Origin: Prosapia bicincta
Taxonomy: Eukaryota > Arthropoda > Insecta > Hemiptera > Cercopidae
DNA length: 64,000 nucleotides
Reading direction: 5' to 3'
Assembly: GCA_036971475.1 (NCBI GenBank)
Contig: JBAIZL010000006.1
Span: forward strand, 5,669,501-5,733,500
Under the pieces are notes generated by a model that was not told the origin of the DNA, ran no database searches, and saw only the letters and a list, made by a program, of their open reading frames with translations. Numbering within the stretch: position 1 is the first letter of the stretch; every line of letters begins with the position of its first letter. The position numbers were made by a program, and so were the translations under genes. Below are positions 38,101-42,659 of this stretch, in pieces.

Positions 38101-39306
38101 TTGTTTACTTTAAAAGATTATTTTTTTTCAGGTACCAGATGTTTATGATGTCCTAAGGATATTTATTGAAAATATTCGATAATACTTATTTATTTATTCT
38201 ATTTATTTATTTATTTCGATATTCGAAATATCGAAGCTTGCACCACAGATAAGGATTTTTAGGCAATAACTTGTCCTTTTATCAAAAGTTCGTGATATGG
38301 TAGATAGACGTCATCAGATATTATGTCAAGTGGATTGTCTTGCTCAATTTAGTTGGTACTGCTAGTTGGTCAGAAGCTGATGTTTCTTGTGCTGTACCGT
38401 GTCAAAATGGAAAACTTGTATATTTGTGTACATCCGAAATAAACAATAATAGTGAGAACCTAAGAGTCTAACACAATCTTTAAACTGTGACACTCAATTT
38501 GTTTTTACTAATTACGATTACAAGTAATGAATAATAAAAAAATAATGAACCTCCTAAATTAAAACAATAACGAATAATAAATTGCACCCATGTAAAATAT
38601 ATAATGTCTAGAGCATTATAAGTGAGAATATTTTTATAGTAAAATACAACTCAATTTGCACACAGAATTAAATACCGTAGATCCTCAGATAACAAATAAT
38701 TTAATCTGTAATGAGTTAAGAATTAATAGTCAAGTAAAATGTTATCAAATATCAATTCTAAAGCAACACCAATTCTAATATATTAGAAATCAAGACAACA
38801 TAAGAATTAATTCATCATTGTATGATCAATTTCACTGTCATTTTTTTTCAAAACCAAAGTAATTATTCTTCTCTGTAATATATTTCAACAAGCCAAAAGT
38901 ATTGCAAAAAAATTATAATAATTAAATTTATACACAAAAACAAAAAAAAAACAATAAAAGAATGTAAATTACAAAAATCAACCATCTATAATCAAGATTT
39001 GTTTAAATTTAAGAATTACTGTAACACAGGGCAACATAAAAAGGTTTAAAATATAACAATTAAAATAAGAGAAACTAAAGTAAAGTAAATAAAAGTTAAA
39101 AGAAAATTACATGAAAATAAATAGAAGGACAAACAATAAACTTTACTTTAGAAAAAAAATACATTGAAATATTAACTAAAAACCATTAAATTTATACCTT
39201 CTTTCTCTGAAGCAAGAAAATGATTAATCATCGCATTAACAGCAATACGCAACTCTTCAGTAACAGGGTCATGTTTTTTAGTTCTACCTTTGACTTTCTT
39301 CGGCAT
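4361..39306 (-). CDS. YTHDC2: YTHDC2-like R3H/DEAH-box RNA helicase (5' eleven coding exons, gene continues off left edge)
   Basis: YTHDC2 (related to Drosophila bgcn) is a 3'-5' RNA helicase that binds m6A RNA and acts in germline mRNA control. The coding exons, in transcript order, are 39306-39198, 36500-36410, 32898-32699, 28667-28471, 27187-27021, 20868-20609, 18976-18922, 14059-13885, 11334-11188, 6875-6694 and 4527-4361. That is 1750 nt, or 583 codons plus one base. Every junction has AG/GT sites and matching phase. The order of domains is R3H (RxxxH in NERAYVHDV), Walker A GETGSGKTTQ, motif Ia SQPRR, DEVH box IIDEVHERD, SAT motif LILMSATLD, two ankyrin-like repeats, then QLLNAYYHSFDDE, which in the family precedes the second RecA lobe. 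An ankyrin insertion between the RecA lobes is specific to YTHDC2 among DEAH helicases. The second RecA lobe, HA2, OB and any YTH domain lie outside the window. Introns are filled with transposons, yet no coding exon is damaged. Confidence 0.92.
4528..5727. other. Intron sequence, nothing recognised
   Basis: This AT-rich intron of the helicase gene (between exons 11 and 10) has no recognisable repeat termini or open frame before the (TA)n tract at 5728. Confidence 0.5.
5728..5772. repeat. (TA)n microsatellite
   Basis: This pure AT dinucleotide run is followed by a T run and then directly by a Penelope terminal-repeat pair. Confidence 0.95.
5789..6128. mobile_element. Palindromic pair of Penelope terminal repeats (foldback)
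   Basis: The left arm starts GGACTAGGAAACTGACAGAC and continues through the terminal-repeat sequence of Penelope copies A-C. The right arm is its inverted copy, ending TCTGTCAGTTTCCTAGTCC. Arms are about 160 bp and meet at a TTTTATTTTATT-rich centre (about 5950-5975). There is no coding sequence. Each arm carries the ACCAC/GTGGT hairpin plus GAAA motif. It lies in helicase intron 10. Confidence 0.85.
6172..6222. repeat. (TA)n microsatellite
   Basis: This AT dinucleotide run lies between two Penelope-type foldbacks. Confidence 0.95.
6231..6455. mobile_element. Small foldback element with Penelope-like ends
   Basis: The termini are near-perfect inverted repeats: GGACTAGATAGGAGACTGAC at the left and its inverse ending CTATCTAGTCC at the right. 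About 36 bp of inverted repeat extends to ACTTACCTAAT. It is related to the terminal repeat at 5789 but carries an extra GATA. The interior is non-coding and contains a hammerhead-like motif. Confidence 0.75.
6325..6363 (+). ncRNA. Hammerhead-like motif in foldback
   Basis: CTGATGA is followed by a hairpin with arms GATCA and TGATC, then GAAA at 6350-6353. The two core boxes match the hammerhead consensus exactly. A clear closing stem I is not visible. Confidence 0.35.
6523..6579. repeat. (TA)n microsatellite
   Basis: This AT dinucleotide run follows the foldback at 6231-6455. Confidence 0.95.
6694..6875 (-). CDS. YTHDC2: YTHDC2-like exon 10 (ankyrin repeats)
   Basis: The exon encodes two consecutive ankyrin repeats: GLTPLMVAAARGNYDVTEQL then LNLGANVNISSSN, followed by MTALDWAQKQGHTEVAELL. 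The TPLMVAA and TALDWA turns are the repeat signatures. The acceptor is TTTTTGTTTTAG and the donor gtaagtgt. Confidence 0.92.
7587..8900 (+). mobile_element. mariner element, copy A
   Basis: This full-length mariner of about 1.31 kb is flanked by TA (7585-7586 and 8901-8902). Its inverted ends are related (left AGGCGTATTTTTAAACTAAA; right, inverted, ACGTGTTTTTAAAGTAAGGA). It belongs to the same family as the copies at 23.6 and 44.1 kb. It is inserted in a helicase intron, opposite to the gene. Confidence 0.9.
7747..8805 (+). pseudogene. mariner transposase, DD34D type (inactive)
   Basis: The frame is 353 codons long from MFKVIES to GNYVEK. It has an N-terminal helix-turn-helix region, then the DDE domain with HDNARPH (second Asp) and SPDLVPSD (third Asp, 34 residues on). 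It keeps frame but has two nonsense codons: TGA where the other copies read Trp in CSRWVPKL, and TAA near NSWL. A 9-base deletion removes Gly-Asp-Glu from the conserved TGDETWV box, so the first catalytic Asp is gone. I place the start at the MFK methionine, because the upstream open frame runs through the terminal repeat. Confidence 0.9.
8901..10555. other. Intron sequence with a short imperfect duplication
   Basis: This is AT-rich with no gene. A segment with GAGCGAGGAAATGTTTTATT occurs twice (about 9728 and 9819) within a block of imperfect repeats containing AGAAGGCAACGGTC / AGAAGACAACGCACG. I do not recognise its origin. Confidence 0.5.
10560..10706 (+). other. Short acidic open stretch ending at a splice-donor-like GTAATT
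   Basis: One plus-strand frame reads LLFDDCDEHRKEENYNSDEE, PDTDTEDCVKERGTDSSTEQ and ends SSEKE just before GAG|gtaatt. Acidic Ser/Thr-rich sequence of this kind occurs at the N-termini of piggyBac-type transposases, but also elsewhere. It is too short to assign and may be a transposon remnant. Confidence 0.25.
11188..11334 (-). CDS. YTHDC2: YTHDC2-like exon 9 (pre-ankyrin helices)
   Basis: This 49-codon exon encodes LEKWVIESLDSGIHECWF, then DEAFSKLLHLLYSRNISPDY. It aligns with the helical segment that opens the YTHDC2 ankyrin insertion. It is phase 0 on both sides, with donor gttagtaa. Confidence 0.88.
11559..12608 (+). mobile_element. piggyBac-like non-autonomous element
   Basis: The element is flanked by TTAA (11559-11562 and 12605-12608). 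Its near-perfect inverted ends are TTAACACGTTCATTGCCAA and, inverted, TTAACACGTTCATTGCCAAG. Subterminal palindromes with ATCACG/CGTGAT recur at both ends. The interior keeps only the start and the C-terminal Cys-rich tail of a transposase. It is inserted in the intron just upstream of helicase exon 9. Confidence 0.85.
11866..12216 (+). pseudogene. piggyBac transposase remnant (N-terminus plus Cys-rich tail)
   Basis: A frame starts MSDQPGPSKRLSEMPDHPN. Shortly after, in another frame, comes SRKHCRNCYNNKQRVNTKT then VCKNCPAAPPLCFDCFF. The C-x2-C, C-x2-C, C-x2-C spacing with P-x-LC is the piggyBac C-terminal zinc-binding tail. The whole DDD catalytic core is missing, so this is a deletion derivative that would need a transposase in trans. 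Confidence 0.7.
12609..13884. other. Intron sequence, nothing recognised apart from a (GT)n run
   Basis: This is an AT-rich intron. A short GT microsatellite lies at about 13827-13842. No coding signature was found. Confidence 0.5.
13885..14059 (-). CDS. YTHDC2: YTHDC2-like exon 8 (charged linker)
   Basis: The exon starts with LGYVTKEMIKVKNDIDKRKK, which aligns with the vertebrate GYTNKEMLKYKKEK block, then continues with a Ser-rich low-complexity linker (NSAAGSSSSE). It ends on a codon boundary before gtaaaact. It is the least conserved exon, but phase and position fit. Confidence 0.85.
14842..15395 (+). mobile_element. Degenerate mariner-like remnant
   Basis: It starts with GGGTGCTACTCAAAAGTTCG, a sequence like some mariner terminal repeats. 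Interior blocks read RAIVKDLGLTIHDVCSIVG, then PYKSMQHILSDKLN, then PNFISNIVTSDEA (the usual TGDE-W box). It has many stops and frameshifts and no right terminal repeat. It differs from the other mariner families in the window. Confidence 0.55.
15851..17100 (-). mobile_element. 5'-truncated non-LTR retrotransposon
   Basis: This minus-strand element ends in a poly(A) tail, seen as a T run at about 15853-15868. It consists of the 3' end of ORF2 with an RNase H domain and a short 3' UTR. Homology to coding sequence fades above about 17050, typical of 5' truncation during target-primed reverse transcription. The exact 5' boundary is uncertain. Confidence 0.75.
16018..17003 (-). pseudogene. LINE ORF2 C-terminus: RNase H plus CCHC tail
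   Basis: The main frame (16947-16018) has the RNase H catalytic set: Asp in IFTDGSK, Glu in FTAELYAI, Asp in VCCDSKSAL and Asp in NSKADEGAK, with VPGHCGIFGN between. A C-x2-C-x7-H-x4-C knuckle follows (CLFCRNNITIKHILLDC). Upstream, the IPPWIIQKPK block (the PPW motif that precedes RNase H in these elements) is in a different frame, so at least one frameshift lies near 16900. The combination suggests an I/LOA/R1-type LINE. Confidence 0.8.
17101..17822. other. Intron sequence, nothing recognised
   Basis: This AT-rich helicase intron has no open frame of note and no repeat termini seen. Confidence 0.5.
17823..18832 (+). mobile_element. piggyBac-like element, degenerate
   Basis: The element is flanked by TTAA (17823-17826 and 18829-18832), with inverted ends TTAACACCTTCGCTGCGGCC and, inverted, TTAACAAGTTCGCTGC. 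The interior carries remnants of a transposase on the plus strand. Confidence 0.75.
18140..18530 (+). pseudogene. piggyBac transposase remnant
   Basis: Successive blocks in shifting frames match piggyBac (DDE_Tnp_1_7): an acidic stretch ESEASDNDHHDSDLDL, then DIFLENIVKSTNSYA, then ELRKFVGLLIHIG. Stops and frameshifts separate them, and the catalytic part is absent. Confidence 0.6.
18922..18976 (-). CDS. YTHDC2: YTHDC2-like exon 7 (micro-exon)
   Basis: This 55-base exon encodes VPGRLYEVQEYFLEDILKK, matching the family block GRPFEVKEMFLEDIL at the end of the first RecA lobe. The acceptor is CTTTTGTATAG and the donor gtaagtac. It fits phase 1 in and phase 2 out. Confidence 0.88.
18977..19815. 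other. Intron sequence, nothing recognised
   Basis: This AT-rich intron lies between helicase exons 7 and 6. Confidence 0.5.
19816..20132. mobile_element. TTAA-flanked MITE (piggyBac-type)
   Basis: This 317-bp element has TTAA at both ends (19816-19819 and 20129-20132) and inverted termini TTAACACTTTAGTTGGC and, inverted, TTAACACTTTAGCTGATG. It has no coding capacity. The repeat is short, so the call rests on the termini and target site. Confidence 0.6.
20609..20868 (-). CDS. YTHDC2: YTHDC2-like exon 6 (DEVH box and SAT motif)
   Basis: The exon encodes VSPRTLLTYCTNGVLLRTLL, STVTHFIIDEVHERDKLSDF (motif II, DEVH variant) and KLILMSATLDTKLFATYF (motif III). Vertebrate YTHDC2 has SAA at motif III, whereas this protein keeps the canonical SAT. 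The acceptor is TTTAATTTCAG and the donor gtaatata. Confidence 0.92.
20869..21551. other. Intron sequence, nothing recognised
   Basis: This AT-rich intron upstream of helicase exon 6 has no features seen. Confidence 0.5.
21552..22411 (-). mobile_element. Internally deleted mariner of a second family
   Basis: The element is flanked by TA, with inverted ends AAGGTCTGTTCAAAATATAC and, inverted, GAGGTCTGTTAAAAAAATAC. It is 860 bp against about 1.3 kb for full-length relatives. On the minus strand it joins the N-terminal third of a transposase to its last 55 or so residues, so it is a non-autonomous deletion derivative. Confidence 0.8.
21610..22275 (-). pseudogene. mariner transposase, core deleted
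   Basis: The N-terminal part begins MLMSYTQFSKERFF and KMDSLKEQRIAVKFCVKLGK, then LGRPSTSTDDPHVDKIN, RRLTIKELS and ECGISVGSCYDILTEKLKMH. After VRVC it jumps to KKPLKGRRFETILEIKA and ends WGGEYFEGDLDV. The whole catalytic DDE region is missing between about 21790 and 21840. A Trp codon is replaced by TAG after RTACFK. Confidence 0.8.
22412..23620. other. Intron sequence, nothing recognised
   Basis: This is an AT-rich stretch with no coding or repeat signature that I could identify. Confidence 0.5.
23621..24942 (-). mobile_element. mariner element, copy B
   Basis: This 1322-bp element is flanked by TA (23619-23620 and 24943-24944). Its termini are CAAGGGGTATTCTTAAAGTA at the left and, inverted, AGCGTATGTCTAAACTAAGG at the right. 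It is the same family as copies at 7.6 and 44.1 kb, inserted in the opposite orientation, and lies in the long intron between helicase exons 5 and 6. Confidence 0.9.
23721..24784 (-). pseudogene. mariner transposase (inactive, frameshifted)
   Basis: It runs from MFKVIES to the stop near 23721. It keeps the TGDETWVSHF box that copy A has lost and HNNARPH in place of HDNARPH, so the second catalytic Asp is Asn. A nonsense codon follows TITTL, and at least two frameshifts break the frame, around the Glu-Trp box and before the LTKGILFLH block. Confidence 0.88.
24943..26241. other. Intron sequence, nothing recognised
   Basis: This is AT-rich, with no open frame longer than about 70 codons and no repeat termini seen. 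Confidence 0.5.
26242..26975 (+). mobile_element. pogo/Tigger-like deletion derivative
   Basis: The element is flanked by TA. The left end CAGTAGACTCTTAAAATTCC resembles the classic CAGTAGACTCTCGATAATTC pogo/Tigger terminus. The right end, inverted, reads TTAGAGTCTTGATAATTCAA. The interior holds only the C-terminal part of a jerky-type transposase. Confidence 0.7.
26420..26800 (+). pseudogene. Tigger/jerky-type transposase C-terminus
   Basis: The plus-strand frames contain VDPQEETDLTFLIKKLGG and, farther on, TALETALPYIKQQTDTTPTD then VILLRRLCY. These match the conserved C-terminal 'ALETAL.YIEQQ..TTPTDVM.LRR' block of Tigger and jerky-derived proteins. Several stops interrupt the frame. Confidence 0.7.
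27021..27187 (-). CDS. YTHDC2: YTHDC2-like exon 5 (motif Ia)
   Basis: The exon encodes VPQMIMEYCEKY, then IICSQPRRISAVSISERVA (motif Ia) and TVGYQVRLES. It joins in phase to exon 4 and exon 6. The junction codon with exon 6 gives Ser (LESSVSP), where vertebrate YTHDC2 has Arg (LESRVSP). Confidence 0.9.
27395..27505. repeat. Mini-foldback related to 37.5-38.1 kb element
   Basis: CTTTGAGCTTAGCTTGTGAG begins a segment whose ACATACACAAAA half is inverted a few bases on as TTTTGTGTATGT. The same outer sequences bound the larger foldback at 37515-38085, so this looks like a deletion derivative with almost no interior. Confidence 0.6.
27605..28455. mobile_element. Unclassified repeat with TTATTGT subterminal motifs
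   Basis: The motif CGNTTATTGTNATCAT or close variants occurs four times near the left end (27629-27745). It occurs again near the right end (28394, and inverted at about 28430). Clustered subterminal motifs are typical of DNA transposons, but I could not define inverted termini or a target duplication. The interior has an unassigned open stretch with IIWREVWPQ. Confidence 0.4.
28471..28667 (-). CDS. YTHDC2: YTHDC2-like exon 4 (Walker A)
   Basis: The exon encodes the N-terminal edge of the helicase (LPFRQALPIWPMKDQIM) and motif I, VVVISGETGSGKTTQ, which binds ATP phosphates. It ends exactly on a codon boundary before gtgagtgt. An unknown repeat with TTATTGT-type motifs ends within about 20 bases of the donor. 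Confidence 0.92.
28668..29330. other. Intron sequence, nothing recognised
   Basis: This AT-rich intron upstream of helicase exon 4 has no features seen. Confidence 0.5.
29383..29571 (+). pseudogene. Probable Penelope-type ORF tail (third family)
   Basis: This 62-codon frame ends in TAG. It reads DLIHNVLSNQHDLDKNVILA, then SKKLLNSYESVFIVKS, then NADKGPIPYSPLYTLL. The closing 'LMN.D.G.IP.SPL..LL' pattern resembles the C-terminal tail after GIY-YIG in many Penelope-like elements. A hammerhead-like motif lies about 260 bases downstream in the same orientation, as in the other Penelope copies here. No GIY-YIG or RT part remains. Confidence 0.4.
29830..29874 (+). ncRNA. Hammerhead-ribozyme-like motif
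   Basis: ACCCT, CTGATGA, one extra T, hairpin arms GATGAC and GTCATC with loop ATG, GAAA, TGTACATA, then AGGGT. ACCCT pairs with AGGGT to close a stem I, and both core boxes match consensus. The extra base before stem II is atypical. It follows the Penelope-like ORF tail at 29383-29571. Confidence 0.5.
30682..31773. mobile_element. piggyBac-like MITE, family 1 copy 1
   Basis: TTAA lies at both ends (30682-30685 and 31770-31773), with inverted termini TTAACACTTTCAACACGG and, inverted, TTAACACATTCAACACTG. It is a relative of the element at 59671-60729 over its full length. It is about 1.09 kb with no transposase. A central block of about 140 bp (about 31130-31275) is also found inside the pogo-like MITE at 55034-55913. 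Confidence 0.8.
32158..32545. repeat. Long foldback (hairpin) with G-rich arm
   Basis: The left arm runs from AAACACTTGTAAATATTTTA through GGTTTTTGTAGGTTAGGGTG to a G-rich GGTGGGGGTGTGGGTGTATT. The right arm is its inverted copy (AATACACCCACACCCCCACA and on to AAATATTTA). Arms are about 170 bp with a loop of about 50 bp. Its outer half is shared with the foldback at 37673-37890. Confidence 0.8.
32699..32898 (-). CDS. YTHDC2: YTHDC2-like exon 3 (R3H end and linker)
   Basis: The exon encodes GKGLNRFLTIYKRTGST (end of R3H), then SRQAVQYLLSTHPVTHKER and DLLPVTERER. This matches the family linker between R3H and helicase, which has VTNKERTELLPKTER-like blocks. Splice sites are canonical; the acceptor is TTTGCACATAG and the donor gtaagtag. 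Confidence 0.88.
33040..33302. mobile_element. Short Penelope-terminal foldback
   Basis: It starts with GGACTAGGAGACTGACAGAC and continues for about 180 bp as the Penelope terminal repeat. It ends with an inverted copy of the outer 60 bp, closing at CTGTCAGTCTCCTAGTCC. It is 263 bp with no coding sequence. A 45-bp leader (TTTTGGTTGGTAAAGATTAT) precedes it, as at 51.3 kb. Confidence 0.75.
33327..34457. mobile_element. piggyBac-like MITE, separate family
   Basis: The left end is TTAACACGTTGACTGGCATG; the right end, inverted, is TTATACACATTGACTGCCAA, so the right target site has decayed from TTAA. It is about 1.13 kb, AT-rich and non-coding. The interior (33738-33865) contains half of another foldback family found complete at about 36035-36275. 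Confidence 0.6.
34458..35022. other. Intron sequence, nothing recognised
   Basis: This AT-rich intron has one short GC-richer patch (ACACGCGCGGGGTATTTCCC, about 34794) of no known meaning. Confidence 0.5.
35023..35103. repeat. (TA)n followed by T46
   Basis: A dinucleotide run to 35058 passes directly into about 46 T. It sits immediately upstream of a Penelope-type 3' segment with a hammerhead-like motif. Confidence 0.95.
35171..35220 (+). ncRNA. Hammerhead-ribozyme-like motif
   Basis: GAGACA, CTGACGA, hairpin arms GATCGC and GCAATC (one mismatch), AAAA in place of GAAA, ACGTTC, then TGTCTC. GAGACA and TGTCTC form a six-base stem I. The copy at 42040-42093 keeps GAAA and a perfect stem II but has a mutated first box, so the two copies together imply a complete ancestral core. 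Downstream sequence (AATAAGTTTTTACAAATTTA) is shared by both. Confidence 0.5.
35221..36409. other. Intron with a small foldback at about 36035-36275
   Basis: It is mostly unrecognised AT-rich sequence. At about 36128-36212, ACTTGGAGGAAACGTTTTCA is followed by its inverted copy (GAAAACGTTTCCTCCAAGTG), within a longer inverted repeat including CTTGCGACCAGACTTTTG / CAAAAAGTCTGTTCGCAAG. A half-copy lies in the MITE at 33738-33865. Confidence 0.55.
36410..36500 (-). CDS. YTHDC2: YTHDC2-like exon 2 (R3H core)
   Basis: The exon encodes ELPSSFFTNERAYVHDVAR followed by QLGLRSKSRG. The R-x3-H signature of the R3H single-stranded nucleic-acid-binding domain is present (R in NERAY, H in VHDV). The acceptor TTTTTTGTTCAG precedes it and the donor gtaagtaa follows. 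Confidence 0.9.
36501..37510. other. Intron sequence, nothing recognised
   Basis: This AT-rich helicase intron lies between exon 2 and exon 1. No repeat termini or coding signatures were seen. Confidence 0.5.
37515..38085. mobile_element. Nested foldback element with hammerhead-like motif in each arm
   Basis: The outer arms are inverted copies: left ACATACACAAAACTCACAAA, right TTTGTGAGTTTTGTGTATGT. The inner arms (37673-37890) match the foldback at 32158-32545 (CACTTGTAAATATTTTACAA and ATATAAGTAAGTGCTACTAT). It has no coding sequence. It lies in the helicase intron next to the start-codon exon. Confidence 0.7.
37999..38036 (+). ncRNA. Hammerhead-like motif, right arm of foldback
   Basis: CTGATGA is followed by TGATGAC, loop TTT, GTCATTG, then TCAC. 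The inverted left-arm copy (37598-37640, minus) keeps GAAAC at the second box but reads CTGGTGA at the first. As with the 35.2/42.0 kb pair, each copy has lost a different box. Confidence 0.3.
38090..39197. other. Intron sequence, nothing recognised
   Basis: This AT-rich intron has a short TTTATTTA-type simple repeat near 38185. No coding signal was found. Confidence 0.5.
39198..39306 (-). CDS. YTHDC2: YTHDC2-like exon 1 (start codon)
   Basis: It starts at the ATG at 39306-39304 and encodes MPKKVKGRTKKHDPVTEE and following residues: a lysine-rich N-terminus and then the helix leading into the R3H domain. The donor gtataaat follows at 39197. Upstream, TTATTTGTTACAG ends at 39322, so a splice acceptor sits 15 bases before the ATG. 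This implies at least one separate 5' untranslated exon farther right, which I could not place. The exon leaves one base (phase 1). Confidence 0.85.
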
Positions 39307-39324
39307 TATTTGTACTTAAATCTG

Positions 39325-40137
39325 TAACAAATAAGAGACAAATCTAAGTATTGAGTCCATCAAGACTAAGCATCTCTTTATATATGTCGAATATTTCAAA
39401 TTGTAATAGAATTTTTAATGAAAACATTTTAAAATGTAGGACTGAAATTATTACGCATATTATATGTGTAATATATATAATTAGTTATACAAAATGTACA
39501 AAACTATTTCACATTTTTATTTAACTCCCGAAAAGTAGTAAATTTGTAATTAACAAGCAAAGTGGGAAAAAGTGAATGTTGGTATAGATTACTACATTAT
39601 CACCTAACGGCACGAAACAAGACAAGAGTTTCACACAAGGCATGAATTTACGCAAGATAGATTGGTAATTATTTTCTTATAAAAACCATATGTATCTTGA
39701 CTGAATATTTTATGGTCATATTACAATGTAACTATATTGAATGTAATGCTCTCCATTCAAGTTTTACAAATTAAAAGCTTGATTTTATACAATATAAACT
39801 TTGCCCTGGACTTGTGGTAATTATATTTTTTTTTATTTGTAATTTTTGAGGTGTAAGCGAAAGTACAGTCCAAAGAATATAGCTAGAAAAATCTGATTAA
39901 GGTGGGTTTGGTTATAAAAAAAAATAATAAAGTTTGCTAAGAGAGCATTTGTTGAAGAAACAGTTAAAGTTACCTCTATTTTAATATGCATTACTCCATC
40001 GCTGTACAGAATAAGGTCATGTTTAACATTTTTGACTGTTTACTTCTTGTGGTAAAAATATAGTCTTAATGACGTTTGTTTTAAAAAATATATTTTGTTT
40101 CTAAATTACTCGTACTTTTTAAATTACCTATATTAAA
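39325..40137. other. Presumed 5' untranslated intron/flank of YTHDC2-like gene
   Basis: It begins with the intron side of the splice acceptor that precedes the start-codon exon. I could not identify the 5' untranslated exon or a promoter. Confidence 0.45.
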
Positions 40138-40590
40138 TTATACCTATGAAGTATCCAGTCAGGATAGATTTGGTAATAATTTTATTTAACATTACTATCT
40201 ACCTGAATTGAAGTATAGCTACGAAGTATTCAGTCAGGATAGATTTGGTTGTAATTTTGGTAAATATTTAGACTTATTGCCGATGCAGAAAATTAGAACC
40301 AAATCTATCCCGACTAGATACTTCATAGTTATTTCAATACAGGTAGATAGTAATGTTGTATAAAATTATAAAGAAATCTATCCTGACTTGATACTTCATA
40401 GGCATATTTTAATGTAGATATAGTAATGTTGTATAGAACTATAACCAAATTTATTCTGACTGAATACTTCGTAGGTATATTTCAATATAGGTGGATAGTA
40501 AAGTTGAAGAATATTATAACCAAATCTATCCTGAATGGATACTTAATGTAGGTATATAGTCATGATGTATAAAATTATAACCAAGAGTTA
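40138..40590. repeat. Inverted array of about 100-bp units
   Basis: Units built on GTATCCAGTCAGGATAGATT (two copies) are followed by about four units in inverted orientation (AATCTATCCTGACTGGATAC variants). Each ends in ATATAGGTAGATAGTAATGT. Single or double units of the same family occur inside the foldback at 46852-47632. Confidence 0.75.
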
Positions 40591-41723
40591 TATTTTTAGA
40601 TTTTAAGTTTATTATTAAAATAAACTGACTTTGACGTAGTGCTGTGCGCTGTAGCTACTGCGCAGCCGGTTCATGCTATTACAGACTAACATTAAAAATG
40701 TGCAGAAAAATTAACTTTTTGCATTTTCTGTTTAGCTTATATTTTTCTCCGCGCCCATTCACAACTTCTACATCCGTACTGAATTTTTTACCCTGCTTTA
40801 AATTGAAAAAAGTAACTTTCCCACTTCACAAAAAAAAAATTCTTGTGGATATCGTACTATTTGGTGGTGTTAATCAATTTCCCAAAATATCGTAGGTGGC
40901 CAAGCTTCATCATTTTTACCAAAAGTTTAGTTTTCTACACGTTCAAATGAGTAAATTAAAAAAAAAAATTCAAACAATATCAATAAGACTCGTTTACGCA
41001 GCGGTTACAATCTAACATTTAAAATGTGAAAATAATAACTTTCCGTACTTTCCGCGGAAAAAAGTTGATATTCGTGTTCTACACATTAAAACGAGTAATA
41101 TAATAACAACAACAAAATTTTAACACCAACCTCATTAAGACTATAATTTTACCCAAAAGTATTACACATTCACCTTAGCAAAAAAATAGACCATTTTCAT
41201 TAGTCAAATCAACAAAACTAATTATAAGAACCGCTATTTATCTGCAATAATATTAGACTTTCTTGGCAAAACATAGTTTATTTAAATTTATTTTACATTT
41301 AAGTTACTGTAGTTATGATAACATTAATTTCAGAAACAAAACAATTTACTATATTACTAACGTATTGCAAAATCATAGTAGTTCATGCAAGCTTACATTC
41401 TTAACTTAATAGATAATTTTAGAAAAAATTGATATACAAAACACTTGAATTTAACACCAAGATCAATCCATTACGAAATGTTATTTAAAAATACTGTGAC
41501 TGAAAAATTACAGTATTCAAGTGCAGAACAAACTACAAATTTCCCTATGTTTAGTATCACAGAATACGCTAGAGAAATTATAGAAACCTAAACATCCTCA
41601 TCTATTAGGTTTTACTCACATTTTTATACAGTAGAAGTTATCTTTTTGATCAGTTTTCATTTTGATTGCGAAATTTGACTACATACTTAATTACTATTTT
41701 CCTACATCAATATATATAGTAAT

Positions 41724-41728
<5 letters not shown>

Positions 41729-41775
<47 letters not shown>

Positions 41776-41940
41776 CAATATGTATTCTTGTGTATTAATA
41801 AAAACTAAGTCAAAATACAAATACAAGAATTATAACAATTTATAATTGTAAATTTAATTATAATTCTTGTATTTGTATTGTGACTTAATTCTTTATATAT
41901 AATTCAATTATAATTCTTGTATTTGTATTTTGACTTAGTT

Positions 41941-42002
<62 letters not shown>
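41729..42002. repeat. Two (TA)n tracts bracketing short inverted and direct repeats
   Basis: TA runs lie at about 41729-41773 and 41944-42002. Between them, AATACAAATACAAGAATTAT occurs once and its inverted form ATAATTCTTGTATTTGTATT occurs twice. Confidence 0.85.
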
Positions 42003-42004
<2 letters not shown>

Positions 42005-42039
42005 TCCTTTAATTACTATATGTATATATATATATATCA

Positions 42040-42093
42040 ATGAAGACAATGATAAAGATCGCTTCATAGCGATCGAAAACTTTCTGTCTCAGT
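42040..42093 (+). ncRNA. Hammerhead-ribozyme-like motif
   Basis: AGACA, ATGATAA (degenerate first box), hairpin arms GATCGC and GCGATC (perfect), GAAA, ACTTTC, then TGTCTC. The downstream AGTAAGTTTTTACAAATTTA matches the copy at 35171-35220. It follows a (TA)n tract. Confidence 0.45.
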
Positions 42094-42659
42094 AAGTTTT
42101 TACAAATTTACAAAATTTAAAGTTCGGATAGTCATAATTTAATATAAAGTGATTTATATATTTTGTGTGTGTACTCAAAATGCATTACAAACGAAAAAAA
42201 TAATAATTTTATGTGTTTCATGAAAGAATGTTCTTCATAAAATATTATTTTTGCAATAACTGTACTATGTTGTTCTTCCCCTCTCACCAGAAGCCTAGCT
42301 TCATGAATAGTCAATAGCCTTATGCCTCCTTGATAACCCATTAGGGTGACAGTCCAACATCTATTCTGACTTTTGACAGGTTTAGATAACTGCAATGGAG
42401 AAAAATGTGAGACAAGTCTTTCTCCTCATCTTTGTACAGCTCACAAAGAGACAGAGTGAGTAGATATAGGTATTTCTACATCGCAATATGGTCTTCTACA
42501 GGTCCTGGCCACGATACAGGACCTAAGGGTCTACCCTTAGCTATTTCTTTGTATCTTTTCTTTGGTCGGATTCTTCAGTACAAGAAGCAGCCTATAGAGC
42601 ACTGTGTCCACTGTTCAGGTCATGCTTTCTCAAAATGTCTTCCTCCAGTAATCTGACAG

